Part shown: in pieces, positions 46,292 to 53,927 of the stretch
How the letters are laid out: each line of letters opens with the position of its first letter
How positions within the stretch are numbered: the first letter of the stretch is position 1
DNA from: Prolixibacteraceae bacterium
GTDB taxonomy: Bacteria; Bacteroidota; Bacteroidia; Bacteroidales; Prolixibacteraceae
Reading direction: 5' to 3'
DNA length: 59,062 nt
Assembly: GCA_947475715.1 (NCBI GenBank)
Contig: CANJNY010000016.1
Location: forward strand, 1 to 59,062
Program-made: the position numbers and the translations under genes
Notes under the pieces: model-generated
The model's database searches: none
What the model saw: only the letters and a program-made list of their open reading frames with translations
What the model was told of the DNA's origin: nothing

Positions 46292-47557
46292 TTATCGTTT
46301 ACTTAAAATATCCACTTCATATTGCTGTATTTCAGATACATAATCTATGCCAACAGGGACATTGTTATCCAGGCAATATTTATTGTAGACTGCACCAAAC
46401 ATCATCATTTTCATCCCTTCAAGGTAAGCCAGTCTTTCGAAGTTTTTACCGTTCTCCTCATATTCCCTGATCTTATCTGTTGGCTCCAGAAGGGCAAACA
46501 GAAATGCCTGCTGGGCAGCGCGTGTTCCTACCACATAAGCCCCGATTCGGTTTAAACTTCCGTCGAAGAAATCGAGACCGACATTCACACGATCAAGCGC
46601 CTTGCAACGAACAACCTCCTGAGCGATTAAATTGATATCGTCGTTAAACGTAACCACATGATCACTGTCCCATCGCACACCTCGGGAAACATGCAGCATA
46701 AGTTCATCCAGGAAGAGCAGACACGAAGATATTTTATCCCCAACCTGCTCAGTTGGATGGAAATGGCCCATATCGAGACACAACAATTTGTCATTCTTAA
46801 TGGCGTAGCCCATATAGAATTCGTGAGAACCCACAACCATTGCCTCTGAGCCAATTCCGAAAAGTTTACACTCCACAGAATCCTTCAGATATTCTTTGGG
46901 ATATTCGACTGAGAAAATCTCATCAAGGGATTTCTTAAGGATCGCACGATGGCCACCACGATCTACAGGCATGTCTTTTGAACCATCCGGAATCCAGTGA
47001 TTCAGAACACAGGGGGTGCCCAATTGTTTACCCATTTCTGCTCCGATTACCCGGCATCTTTTCACATGATCGATCCAGAAATTACGAATGGTTTCATCTT
47101 TACTCGATAAGGTAAAGCCATCGTCTGCCTTTGGGTGTGAAAAACATGATGCATTAAAGTCGAGTCCTAACCCCTGATCTTTTGCCCAGTCGATCCACCC
47201 CTGAAAATGCTTCAGCTCAATCTGGTCGCGGTCAACCAACTCCCCGCCAAAATCACCATAAATTGCATGCAGGTTCAACCGTTGTTTTCCGGGCAATAAG
47301 GACATTGCCTTTTCAAGGTCCATCTTCATCTCGGTGATTGATCTCGCTTTCCCGGGATAATTACCGGTAACCTGGATTCCTCCTCCTCCTAAGGTTGACT
47401 CAGGAGTTTCAAAACCACCTACATCGTCACTTTGCCAGCAATGTAATGAGATTTTAACACTGTTCATTCCGGAAATCGCCTCGTCAGTATCTACACCGAT
47501 TGAAGCATACTGTTCTTTTGCAAGGGCGTAGGCCCGTTCTACAAATTCTTTGTCCAT
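46292..47557 (-). CDS. rhaA: L-rhamnose isomerase
   Basis: Converts L-rhamnose to L-rhamnulose. Motifs: VKISLHCWQSDDVGGFE, NLHAIYGDFGGE, LDFNASCFSHPKADDGFTLSSKDE, NHWIPDGSKDMPVDRGGHR, LLCLDMGHFHPTEQVGDK and VRWDSDHVVTFNDD, with the His and Asp residues that bind the two metal ions. At 421 residues it is of normal length. Third gene of the rhaT-rhaM-rhaA operon. No rhamnulokinase or aldolase lies in the window. Confidence 0.97.
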   Translation of the reverse strand: MDKEFVERAYALAKEQYASIGVDTDEAISGMNSVKISLHCWQSDDVGGFETPESTLGGGGIQVTGNYPGKARSITEMKMDLEKAMSLLPGKQRLNLHAIYGDFGGELVDRDQIELKHFQGWIDWAKDQGLGLDFNASCFSHPKADDGFTLSSKDETIRNFWIDHVKRCRVIGAEMGKQLGTPCVLNHWIPDGSKDMPVDRGGHRAILKKSLDEIFSVEYPKEYLKDSVECKLFGIGSEAMVVGSHEFYMGYAIKNDKLLCLDMGHFHPTEQVGDKISSCLLFLDELMLHVSRGVRWDSDHVVTFNDDINLIAQEVVRCKALDRVNVGLDFFDGSLNRIGAYVVGTRAAQQAFLFALLEPTDKIREYEENGKNFERLAYLEGMKMMMFGAVYNKYCLDNNVPVGIDYVSEIQQYEVDILSKR

Positions 47558-47590
47558 TCTTATATGTTTTAATTCTTAATTTTGGTATAA

Positions 47591-47632
47591 CTGGCGGCTG
47601 GCAGCTGGCTACTGGCGGCTGGCGGCTGGCAG
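47591..47632. repeat. Degenerate heptamer tandem repeat, unit CTGGCGG
   Basis: Six contiguous seven-base units: CTGGCGG, CTGGCAG, CTGGCTA, CTGGCGG, CTGGCGG, CTGGCAG. It lies in the 103-base gap between rhaM and rhaA, 34 bases upstream of the rhaA start. It is far richer in G+C than its surroundings. Confidence 0.85.
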
Positions 47633-47660
47633 CGCATTCTATAAATGAACTGTTATTGTT

Positions 47661-47975
47661 TTAATTCAGATAAAAAACTTCCTCAAGTGGTGTTATCACC
47701 GGTGAATTATCGGGATTTGTCTCCATAATATCGGCCATATAAGCCCACCATTTTTGAACAATCCGATTATCTCCCAGATCCTGCGACGACTCCTCCCCTG
47801 CCTGCTTCTGAATACCAAAAAGTGTATTTGTTGACTCATCCAGGAATATCGAATAATCAGAGACGCCGGTGGAACGGATCAGTTCAGCCAGTTCAGGCCA
47901 GATTTCGTCATGCCTTTTCCGGTACTCCTCTTTACATCCGGCTTTAAGTTTCATCGTAAAAGCGAAACGTTTCAT
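47661..47975 (-). CDS. rhaM: L-rhamnose mutarotase
   Basis: A 104-residue protein that interconverts the anomers of L-rhamnose. The start MKRFAFTMKLKAGCKEEYRKRHDEIWPEL is typical, with the active-site His and Tyr in EYRKRHDEIW, followed by SDYSIFLDESTNTLFG and KWWAYMADIMETN. It lies eight bases after rhaT in the rha operon. Confidence 0.96.
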   Translation of the reverse strand: MKRFAFTMKLKAGCKEEYRKRHDEIWPELAELIRSTGVSDYSIFLDESTNTLFGIQKQAGEESSQDLGDNRIVQKWWAYMADIMETNPDNSPVITPLEEVFYLN

Positions 47976-47983
47976 TCCAAAAT

Positions 47984-49060
47984 TTATTGAATAGAATTAC
48001 CAATCCCAACAATAACTACAGAAAGCAGAATTACTGAAATCCCAATTACAATAGTCCTGAAAGTTTTCCTGGATACCCCTTTCCATTCCTGGTTATAGAG
48101 CCCCCACATATTGGCTGTTAAAATAATTGTTGACATGTGAAGAATCCAGGAACTCGCGCCGTTTCCTAATTTGCTCTCCCCCATTCCGTAGAAGAAGAAC
48201 TGTAAAAACCATACCGTACCAGCCATCGCTGCAAAGAGGTAGTTATTTGCCAGAGGGGTCTTTTTGTTGGTATAATCACCATACGTATGGTTACGGAAAT
48301 TCAGGATCATCGTCCAGATAAAATTGGTTGTTAATCCACCCCATAGTAAAACTACGAAAGTGACATTATTTTGGTAGAGAAATTCACCATCATTTGGATT
48401 CAGAGCTTTCCAAGCTTCATTGGCAACGATAGCCATCGGTTTTCCAGCCTCTATCCCAAAGTTGAAAAATGAACTTAAGATACCTGAAATAACGGCAATG
48501 ATCAAACCTTTTACCAGGCTGAATTCCTTAACACTTTCTTTGCTCAATTCAGGGGAGATCTCTTTTTCCTTCATCATTCCTGCTCTGCCTGAAATAGCAA
48601 TGCCTGTCAGACAAACGGCAACACCCAGCAGAACCAGCTGTCCGCCAGGATGTGACAACATGTGGATAAACGAAATTTTACCTGCTGTATGAGCGAAAGA
48701 ATAATAGATTGGTGGCACCAATGCCCCGAATGCCGAGCAAAAACCTAATATAACGGAATTGCCCAATGACATTCCCAGATAACGAACACCAAGGCCATAA
48801 GTCAAACCTCCGATACCCCAGATTAAACCCATTAAAAATACGATTGCCAAAACACTCACCGAGGTGGCCTGAATAATTGCGCCAAAACCCGGAACGGTCA
48901 GCCAGGCCGCCAGGGGTGGCATAATCATCCATGAGAAAAGCCCCCCGACAATCCAATAACTTTCCCATGCCCAATCTTTTACCTTTTTAAAAGGCATATA
49001 AAAACTTCCGGAAGCAAAACCTCCGATCGAATGAAAGATAATTCCCAATAAAACTTGCAT
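47984..49060 (-). CDS. rhaT: L-rhamnose/proton symporter
   Basis: A ten-helix inner-membrane transporter of the RhaT family. The opening LLGIIFHSIGGFASGSFYMPFKKVKDWAWESYWIVGG is characteristic, with VRYLGMSLGNSVILGFCSAFGALVPP and FYGMGESKLGNGASSWILHM. At 358 residues it is normal. It heads the operon rhaT-rhaM-rhaA and has a perfect TATCTTTG element upstream. Confidence 0.96.
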   Translation of the reverse strand: MQVLLGIIFHSIGGFASGSFYMPFKKVKDWAWESYWIVGGLFSWMIMPPLAAWLTVPGFGAIIQATSVSVLAIVFLMGLIWGIGGLTYGLGVRYLGMSLGNSVILGFCSAFGALVPPIYYSFAHTAGKISFIHMLSHPGGQLVLLGVAVCLTGIAISGRAGMMKEKEISPELSKESVKEFSLVKGLIIAVISGILSSFFNFGIEAGKPMAIVANEAWKALNPNDGEFLYQNNVTFVVLLWGGLTTNFIWTMILNFRNHTYGDYTNKKTPLANNYLFAAMAGTVWFLQFFFYGMGESKLGNGASSWILHMSTIILTANMWGLYNQEWKGVSRKTFRTIVIGISVILLSVVIVGIGNSIQ

Positions 49061-49111
49061 AATGGTCTTGTTAATTAATTTGGTATAAAAAAATGGTCAA
49101 TTTTGGATATG

Positions 49112-49119
49112 CAAAGATA
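49112..49119 (-). promoter_or_regulatory. -7 element (TATCTTTG) of the rhaTMA operon
   Basis: The complement of 49112-49119 reads TATCTTTG and is followed by CAT, 51 bases before the rhaT start. TTGC (complement of 49138-49141) is 18 bases further upstream and may be the -33 box. A G7 run overlaps it. Confidence 0.65.
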
Positions 49120-49282
49120 GCCGCATGCATAGGGGGGGCAATATACAAAATGATTCATGATTTACCCAAAATGCCAGACAGTTTATAAATTCCATAATGG
49201 GTTTATTTCAAAGCGGTACATTTCTGCTCAATATCTAGCGCTTTACAAAAGATGGGCGATCATGTTATCGGATCAAAAACTA

Positions 49283-49290
49283 TATCTTTG
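49283..49290 (+). promoter_or_regulatory. -7 element (TATCTTTG) of the zinc dehydrogenase gene
   Basis: TATCTTTG matches TAnnTTTG exactly and lies 54 bases before the start at 49345. It is divergent from the rhaT promoter, with about 160 bases between the two boxes, where a shared regulator could bind. Confidence 0.65.
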
Positions 49291-49344
49291 TTCAAAAGAT
49301 CAAAAAAGTTACTTAAAGTCCTTAAATAACAAAATATTATCACC

Positions 49345-50382
49345 ATGAAAGCAATGGTATTAACAGGTATCCGGAAGATGGAGATGCAGGAGTTCCCGAT
49401 GCCTGAAATCAAAAATGAGTACGAAGTATTGATTAAAATGAAGGTGGTCGGTATATGCGGATCTGACGTTCATTATTATTCATTGGGAAAAATAGGGAGC
49501 CAGAAAGTGATCTACCCTTTTCCTGTCGGACATGAAGGGGCAGGTGAAGTAATTCGTGTAGGCAACCGTGTTACAAGGGTAAAGCCAGGAGACAGAATTG
49601 CCATTGAACCTGCAATGCCATGCGGGGTATGCGACCAGTGCCATGATAATCGACCTCATACCTGTCGGAAACTACGATTCCTTGGCTGTCCCGGGCAGGC
49701 AGACGGATGTCTGAGTGAATATATTGTAATGCCTGAAAACAGCTGTTTTAAGATCTCAGATTCAATGAGTTACACCGAAGCAGCAATCAGTGAGCCTTTG
49801 GCCATTGGGGTTTATGCAGTCAATCAATCGATTCCAATGCAGGGAGCGACCATTGGAATCGTTGGGTTCGGACCAATCGGGATGAGTGTTATTTTGCCTG
49901 CCATAGCAAAAGGGGCAGGGAAAGTGTATGTGACCGATTTGGTTGACGAAAGACTAACTATTGCAAAGCGATGTGGCGCGACCTGGACCGGAAATGCAGC
50001 AAAAGGAGATATTGTGGAGCAGATCAAACAGGAGGAGCCCTTGCTGCTTGATGTTATTTTCGAATGTTGCGGAAAACAGGAGGCAATGGATCAGGCAATA
50101 GAACTTCTAAAACCGGGTGGAAAGCTGATGATCATTGGGATTCCGGAGTTCGATCGCTGGAGCTTTAATGTCGATAAACTTCGGCACAAAGAGATTTGCA
50201 TTCAAAATGTACGCCGGCAAAACCATTCGGTCGAAGAGGCCCTTGAACTCATGGAAACACGCAGCGTGAACGTTGATCACATGGCTACCCACCGCTTTTC
50301 TTTTGATCAGACCAAAGCGGGTTTTGACCTGGTCACCGGATACCGTGATGGTGTGATGAAAGCCATGATCGATTTTGACTAA
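49345..50382 (+). CDS. Zinc-dependent medium-chain dehydrogenase, sorbitol/polyol type
   Basis: A medium-chain dehydrogenase. Catalytic zinc ligands are Cys38 (GICGSDVHYY) and His63-Glu64 (GHEGAGEV). Structural zinc is held by Cys93, Cys96, Cys99 and Cys107. The NAD-binding fold shows GIVGFGPIGMSVILPAIAKGA and an Asp (VTDLVDER) favouring NAD. The nearest recognisable group is sorbitol/xylitol dehydrogenase-like, oxidising a polyol or sugar acid. It is divergent from rhaTMA and may act on a related sugar, but the substrate is unknown. Confidence 0.88.
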   Translation: MKAMVLTGIRKMEMQEFPMPEIKNEYEVLIKMKVVGICGSDVHYYSLGKIGSQKVIYPFPVGHEGAGEVIRVGNRVTRVKPGDRIAIEPAMPCGVCDQCHDNRPHTCRKLRFLGCPGQADGCLSEYIVMPENSCFKISDSMSYTEAAISEPLAIGVYAVNQSIPMQGATIGIVGFGPIGMSVILPAIAKGAGKVYVTDLVDERLTIAKRCGATWTGNAAKGDIVEQIKQEEPLLLDVIFECCGKQEAMDQAIELLKPGGKLMIIGIPEFDRWSFNVDKLRHKEICIQNVRRQNHSVEEALELMETRSVNVDHMATHRFSFDQTKAGFDLVTGYRDGVMKAMIDFD

Positions 50383-50413
50383 ATGGGCACAGATTTACCG
50401 CCATTAATACCAG

Positions 50414-50470
50414 AAAAAAAACGCCACTGATTCACCGATTTATCATTAGTTAAATCGGTGAATCAGTGGC
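50414..50470 (-). terminator. Long perfect-stem terminator of the GH172 gene
   Basis: A 20-bp perfect stem, GCCACTGATTCACCGATTTA (50423-50442) with its complement at 50451-50470, and an eight-base loop. On the minus strand it is followed by G and eight T, so it terminates the GH172 gene, whose stop is 26 bases away. The dehydrogenase gene converges on it from the other side. Confidence 0.85.
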
Positions 50471-50496
50471 ATAGCTTAGAAAAAACGGGATCAACG

Positions 50497-51642
50497 TTAA
50501 TTGACTTCCAGCTGATCCTTCGAAGGGAGTGGTAAAAATGGGAGATGAGGTTCGGTCTGATACCAGAAAGATACAGAAGCGACATCATCCTGTAAGGGAA
50601 GGTAACGGCCACCGCTTCTCCAGCCCAAGGCCTGGATAGTCACCTTCAGATCTTTTTCGAAACGGATCGGATCGGTGATATGCCAGCGGTAAAGACCAAA
50701 CCGAAGACTGGGGTGATAGGCTTCATCCGGAAGGATTACCTGATGAAGCCCCGAATATGGGGAACAGAATACGCTATATTTTCCTTTGAAGTCAAAATTA
50801 TAGGAGCCACAGAAATAATCTTCAAGACCGGTACCGCAAATTGTTGGAAAAGCGTCGTCGCCATCCATATAAAATTTGATCTCTCCTTCACCCCACCAGC
50901 CGTTATTTTTGGCTTGCCAGGCAAGATAAGTTCCAACATATTGACCTTTGCCCTTAATATTATCTACAATAGTATAAACCTCTTTATATTTCAAAGGGTT
51001 TGTACGGTTAAATTTCGCATGAAAATAGGAGGCATTATCAGGAACTTCAGTTAAGCAATAATCAACCTGATAGTAAAGACTCATCTTTTTTTCATCGATG
51101 TTCTCCATGGTTATCTTACATTTTTTACGAAAAGGCATCTGCCAGTAGCAATTGAAAGCGCTTCCGGGATTTACGCAAACCGCCAGTGACTGCAGGGGCG
51201 CATACTCTCCCCAACCCATTCCGAAAAAATCACCGACAGGGCATTCTACCGATGGTTCTTTTTCATCGTCCCAGTAAATGCGCAGAATCGAAAACCGCCA
51301 GTTTCCTGTAGGTGTCATCCAGATATGTTCAATCGATCCCTGGCCGTCAATTTCTGCGAGTGTAAAAGTTTGTCCTTTCGCAATTTCAACAAACGGATTT
51401 AGTTTCCAACCTTGTCCAAGATCACGTGCCGCATTTGAGGCAGATCCTTCGCCAACCTTAGCCATTCCCCCTTTACCTCTTTCGCCGGTAAAGTTTTCAG
51501 GGCTGATCGAGCGACTCTTTGCATTTGAGAGCATGTAAAGATTTCCGAGGTTGTTTTGCATCCCATTAAAAGGGACATTTTGACTAAACCCAATGTTTAA
51601 AAACATCGTTAAGATAAAAACTAGAAGAACTGACTTTTTCAT
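50497..51642 (-). CDS. Secreted GH172 (DUF2961) glycoside hydrolase
   Basis: A signal peptide (MKKSVLLVFILTMFLNIGFSQ) precedes a DUF2961 domain with its two jelly-roll halves: GQTFTLAEIDGQGSIEHIWMT, DFFGMGWGEYAPLQSLAV and a core NNGWWGEGEIKFYMDGDDAFPTICGTGLEDYF. The Glu in GEGEIKF and the Glu in GTGLEDYF match the catalytic pair of characterised GH172 enzymes (difructose dianhydride I hydrolase and D-arabinofuranosidases). It probably cleaves a furanoside outside the cytoplasm. About 380 residues is normal. It is near, but not in, the rha operon. Confidence 0.93.
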   Translation of the reverse strand: MKKSVLLVFILTMFLNIGFSQNVPFNGMQNNLGNLYMLSNAKSRSISPENFTGERGKGGMAKVGEGSASNAARDLGQGWKLNPFVEIAKGQTFTLAEIDGQGSIEHIWMTPTGNWRFSILRIYWDDEKEPSVECPVGDFFGMGWGEYAPLQSLAVCVNPGSAFNCYWQMPFRKKCKITMENIDEKKMSLYYQVDYCLTEVPDNASYFHAKFNRTNPLKYKEVYTIVDNIKGKGQYVGTYLAWQAKNNGWWGEGEIKFYMDGDDAFPTICGTGLEDYFCGSYNFDFKGKYSVFCSPYSGLHQVILPDEAYHPSLRFGLYRWHITDPIRFEKDLKVTIQALGWRSGGRYLPLQDDVASVSFWYQTEPHLPFLPLPSKDQLEVN

Positions 51643-51776
51643 TGAAGATGAGTTAGAGATTTAAATTGTTAATACTATTTGGAAATTTGGCCATAAAGTA
51701 ATTAAGAAGGATTAAATGTTGCATCACATTTTTTTCAGGAAGTAAATTTTGATCACCTCCTGAAACTATTGCAAAG

Positions 51777-51784
51777 CAAAAATA
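51777..51784 (-). promoter_or_regulatory. -7 element (TATTTTTG) of the GH172 gene
   Basis: The complement of 51777-51784 reads TATTTTTG and is followed by CTTTG, 134 bases before the GH172 start. The longer leader makes this less sure than other boxes in the window. Confidence 0.4.
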
Positions 51785-51841
51785 GATAAATCTTTGAACC
51801 GAAATTAGGATGAACCGGTTAACAAAAGTAAAAATCGGAAT

Positions 51842-52189
51842 TTACACCAACTTTATCCATACGAATCTCCCTTCGTCGTCGAAGGCGCACTCGGTATAAT
51901 ATTTTTTATCCAGATTTCTGAAGATGTCAACTAAATCATCTTCCGTAATTTTCAAATCTAAAGTATTCATTAAAAGCTCCAGTGTAAATTCATCATTATT
52001 GTGGGGGAAATCCTTATTGAGATTTAGAAGAAAGTTAAACACCTCCTGCTCCATGTTCGTAAGCTCTTCTTTTACAGGAATATCTGCAGACACCTTGATT
52101 TTTTCAGCACGCTTTAACAAGTGAAATAAATCGTGCTCGTCAGAATTGGCAACTTCAATAACAGCTGGTTTTGAATCTAAGTTTTTCAT
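51842..52189 (-). CDS. Hypothetical cytoplasmic protein
   Basis: A 115-residue acidic protein with no signal peptide or membrane segment. It is mostly helical (HDLFHLLKRAEKIKV, MEQEVFNFLLNLNKDF, FTLELLMNTLDLKITEDDLVDIFRNL) and ends in a strand pair (ECAFDDEGRFVWIKLV). I do not recognise the family. The coding bias looks like that of its neighbours. Confidence 0.65.
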   Translation of the reverse strand: MKNLDSKPAVIEVANSDEHDLFHLLKRAEKIKVSADIPVKEELTNMEQEVFNFLLNLNKDFPHNNDEFTLELLMNTLDLKITEDDLVDIFRNLDKKYYTECAFDDEGRFVWIKLV

Positions 52190-52327
52190 GATAATTATAT
52201 TTAGGAAAACACTTTAAATATACGAAATCACGGAGGATATAAATCCTGATATTTACCATAATATGAATAAAAAAAATTAAATTTGTTATGTGATACGCTT
52301 TGATCTCTTATACCTAAATCCATAATA

Positions 52328-52567
52328 ATGAAAATAAAGATTGCCAAAGTTCTTACCCTGTTTTTGATATTTCTGTTTTTAATTGGGACCACCGGTTGTT
52401 CCAAAAAAGAGAATCAGATTTCGGCAACTATTGTAACGGATCTCGATGGCAATATTTATAAGACGGTAAAGATTGGAACACAAACCTGGATGGTTGAGAA
52501 TCTGAAGCCTTCAAAATACAGTATGCCTAAAACCCGCGGTTTTTCTGTTCGATGTGTTAAAGACTAA
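52328..52567 (+). pseudogene. FISUMP-domain lipoprotein with an internal deletion
   Basis: A 79-codon intact frame. A lipoprotein signal (Cys24 in IGTTGCSKKE) is followed by the first strands of a FISUMP domain (DLDGNIYKTVKIGTQTWMVENLKPSKY), and then directly by its last strand, GFSVRCVKD. A full domain has about 150-200 residues between these parts. The intact copy at 57724-58533 begins with the same motif (ENTYKTIVLGTKEWMAENL) and ends with LSVRCVKN. This is most simply a gene that lost its middle in frame. It could still be expressed as a mini-protein. Confidence 0.75.
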
Positions 52568-52664
52568 ATTTACATTACAGAACCAGGCACAGTCCGGTGT
52601 TATTTAAAAAGAACAGGTGTTGGATTTTGTTATAAGTTGAAAGTAATCGTATAGTTTAAAGAAA

Positions 52665-52738
52665 CGGGGTATAGCGCAGTTTGGTAGCGCGCGTCGTTCG
52701 GGACGACGAGGTCGTCGGTTCAAATCCGGCTACCCCGA
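52665..52738 (+). tRNA. tRNA-Pro (anticodon CGG)
   Basis: The cloverleaf can be folded by eye: acceptor CGGGGTA with TACCCCG, D-arm GCGC...GCGC, anticodon stem CGTCG/CGACG with loop TTCGGGA (anticodon CGG) and T-arm GGTTCAAATCC. The discriminator base is A at 52738. The terminal CCA is not encoded: the next bases are CCT. Confidence 0.97.
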
Positions 52739-53165
52739 CCTATTTAATTGTATGTCAATTATTAAAAAATTTCCTGAGCCGATTTGGAACTATTATTCAC
52801 TATCTACACTCTACAAAAATTTAAATCCGATTTAACAGTCCCGCTATCCTTAAACAGCTGCTCTGCTTAATCCCTTGGACACAACTCTTCGAATCAGTTT
52901 ACCTCTCTTACTTACAATAATTGCAATTTGGAGGCTCACAGCAGTTGGTATGATATTTATGGAATGAGTGCTGAAAATGGAGAAAATTTCAGATCCTGCC
53001 TTTCGGGAAAAATTGGTTGTTGGTTAAAAGCAGGTCAGACCAGAACATTTTATTTGGAGCGAAAATAATAATCTGAAGAAATCTTTGCGTTAATCCTGAA
53101 ATCCCCGACGATTAGAAAGTCATTGTTGCATTTTTAGAATACAATAATAACTTTAACCAAAAAAT
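52739..53165. other. Region between tRNA-Pro and the LytTR gene, with a coding remnant
   Basis: About 430 bases without a complete gene. Apart from a start-less coding segment (annotated separately), it is A/T-rich spacer. I see no promoter consensus for the LytTR gene and no attachment-site repeat of the tRNA 3' end. Confidence 0.4.
52871..53068 (+). pseudogene. Coding remnant of an unrecognised protein
   Basis: A 65-codon open stretch with no usable start until an internal ATG at 52964. The reading has a natural protein look (NLEAHSSWYDIYGM, then SCLSGKIGCWLKAGQTRTFY) with several Trp and Cys, and ends LERK and two stop codons. The upstream TAA at 52868 breaks the frame. It looks like the C-terminal end of a lost gene. 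I do not recognise the family. Confidence 0.4.
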
Positions 53166-53927
53166 ATGTACAGTGCCGTTATCATAGACGATGAAGATGA
53201 TGCGATTCAGGTCTTAGCAGAGTTATTAAGTAATTTCACCTCATTCAAATTAAAGATTACAGGAACTGCAAAAAAACTCACTGATGGGATTCAGCTCATA
53301 AAGCAACTAAATCCGGACATCGTATTTCTGGATATCGACATGCCGGGAAAGAACGGGATGGAAATTTACAACTATTTTAGTGAACCCAACTTTAAAATTA
53401 TTTTTGTTACCGCCTATCAGCAATATGCCGTGGAAGCAGTTAACCATGATGCATTTGGTTATTTACTCAAACCCGTTAATTTTTTGGATCTTCAATCCCT
53501 GCTTCAGCGGGCAGTTAAACAATTAAATAAAGAGCAGAAACAATCTGAACTGGAGGACAAGCTCCATGCTTTTTATACTGCAAATATTGAAGGGAAAAAC
53601 ATTATTTTGGATATCGAGAGTGGATTTCTTGTTGAGAACACCCGAAATATTGAGTATTGCTATGCCAATCAGGCTTATTGTGTTGTTGTATTACATACAG
53701 GTAAAGAGATTACGGTATCCAAACCACTCAAGGCACTTCAGGAGCTTCTTCCTGAAAGTCAGTTCTATCGGACACACAAATCTTATTTAGTTAATATATT
53801 TTATATTCGAAAATTTGCTAAAGGAAATGAAAGTTATGTCTTGCTAAAAAACGGGACTAAAATACCCGTCTCAACACGAACAAGCAGTATCATTTCAAAG
53901 GAGATAAAAAACATGCTAATCGATTGA
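53166..53927 (+). CDS. LytTR-family response regulator
   Basis: A receiver domain (residues 1-120) with acidic pair IIDDED, phospho-acceptor Asp56 (FLDIDMPG), a Thr in FVTAYQQYA and Lys in LLKPV. It is followed by a LytTR DNA-binding domain (residues about 150-250: NIEYCYANQAYCVVVLHTGKEITVSKPLKALQELL and FYRTHKSYLVNIFYIRKF). Such regulators bind direct repeats as dimers. The stop codon overlaps the TTG start of the kinase gene, so the pair is translated together. Confidence 0.95.
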   Translation: MYSAVIIDDEDDAIQVLAELLSNFTSFKLKITGTAKKLTDGIQLIKQLNPDIVFLDIDMPGKNGMEIYNYFSEPNFKIIFVTAYQQYAVEAVNHDAFGYLLKPVNFLDLQSLLQRAVKQLNKEQKQSELEDKLHAFYTANIEGKNIILDIESGFLVENTRNIEYCYANQAYCVVVLHTGKEITVSKPLKALQELLPESQFYRTHKSYLVNIFYIRKFAKGNESYVLLKNGTKIPVSTRTSSIISKEIKNMLID

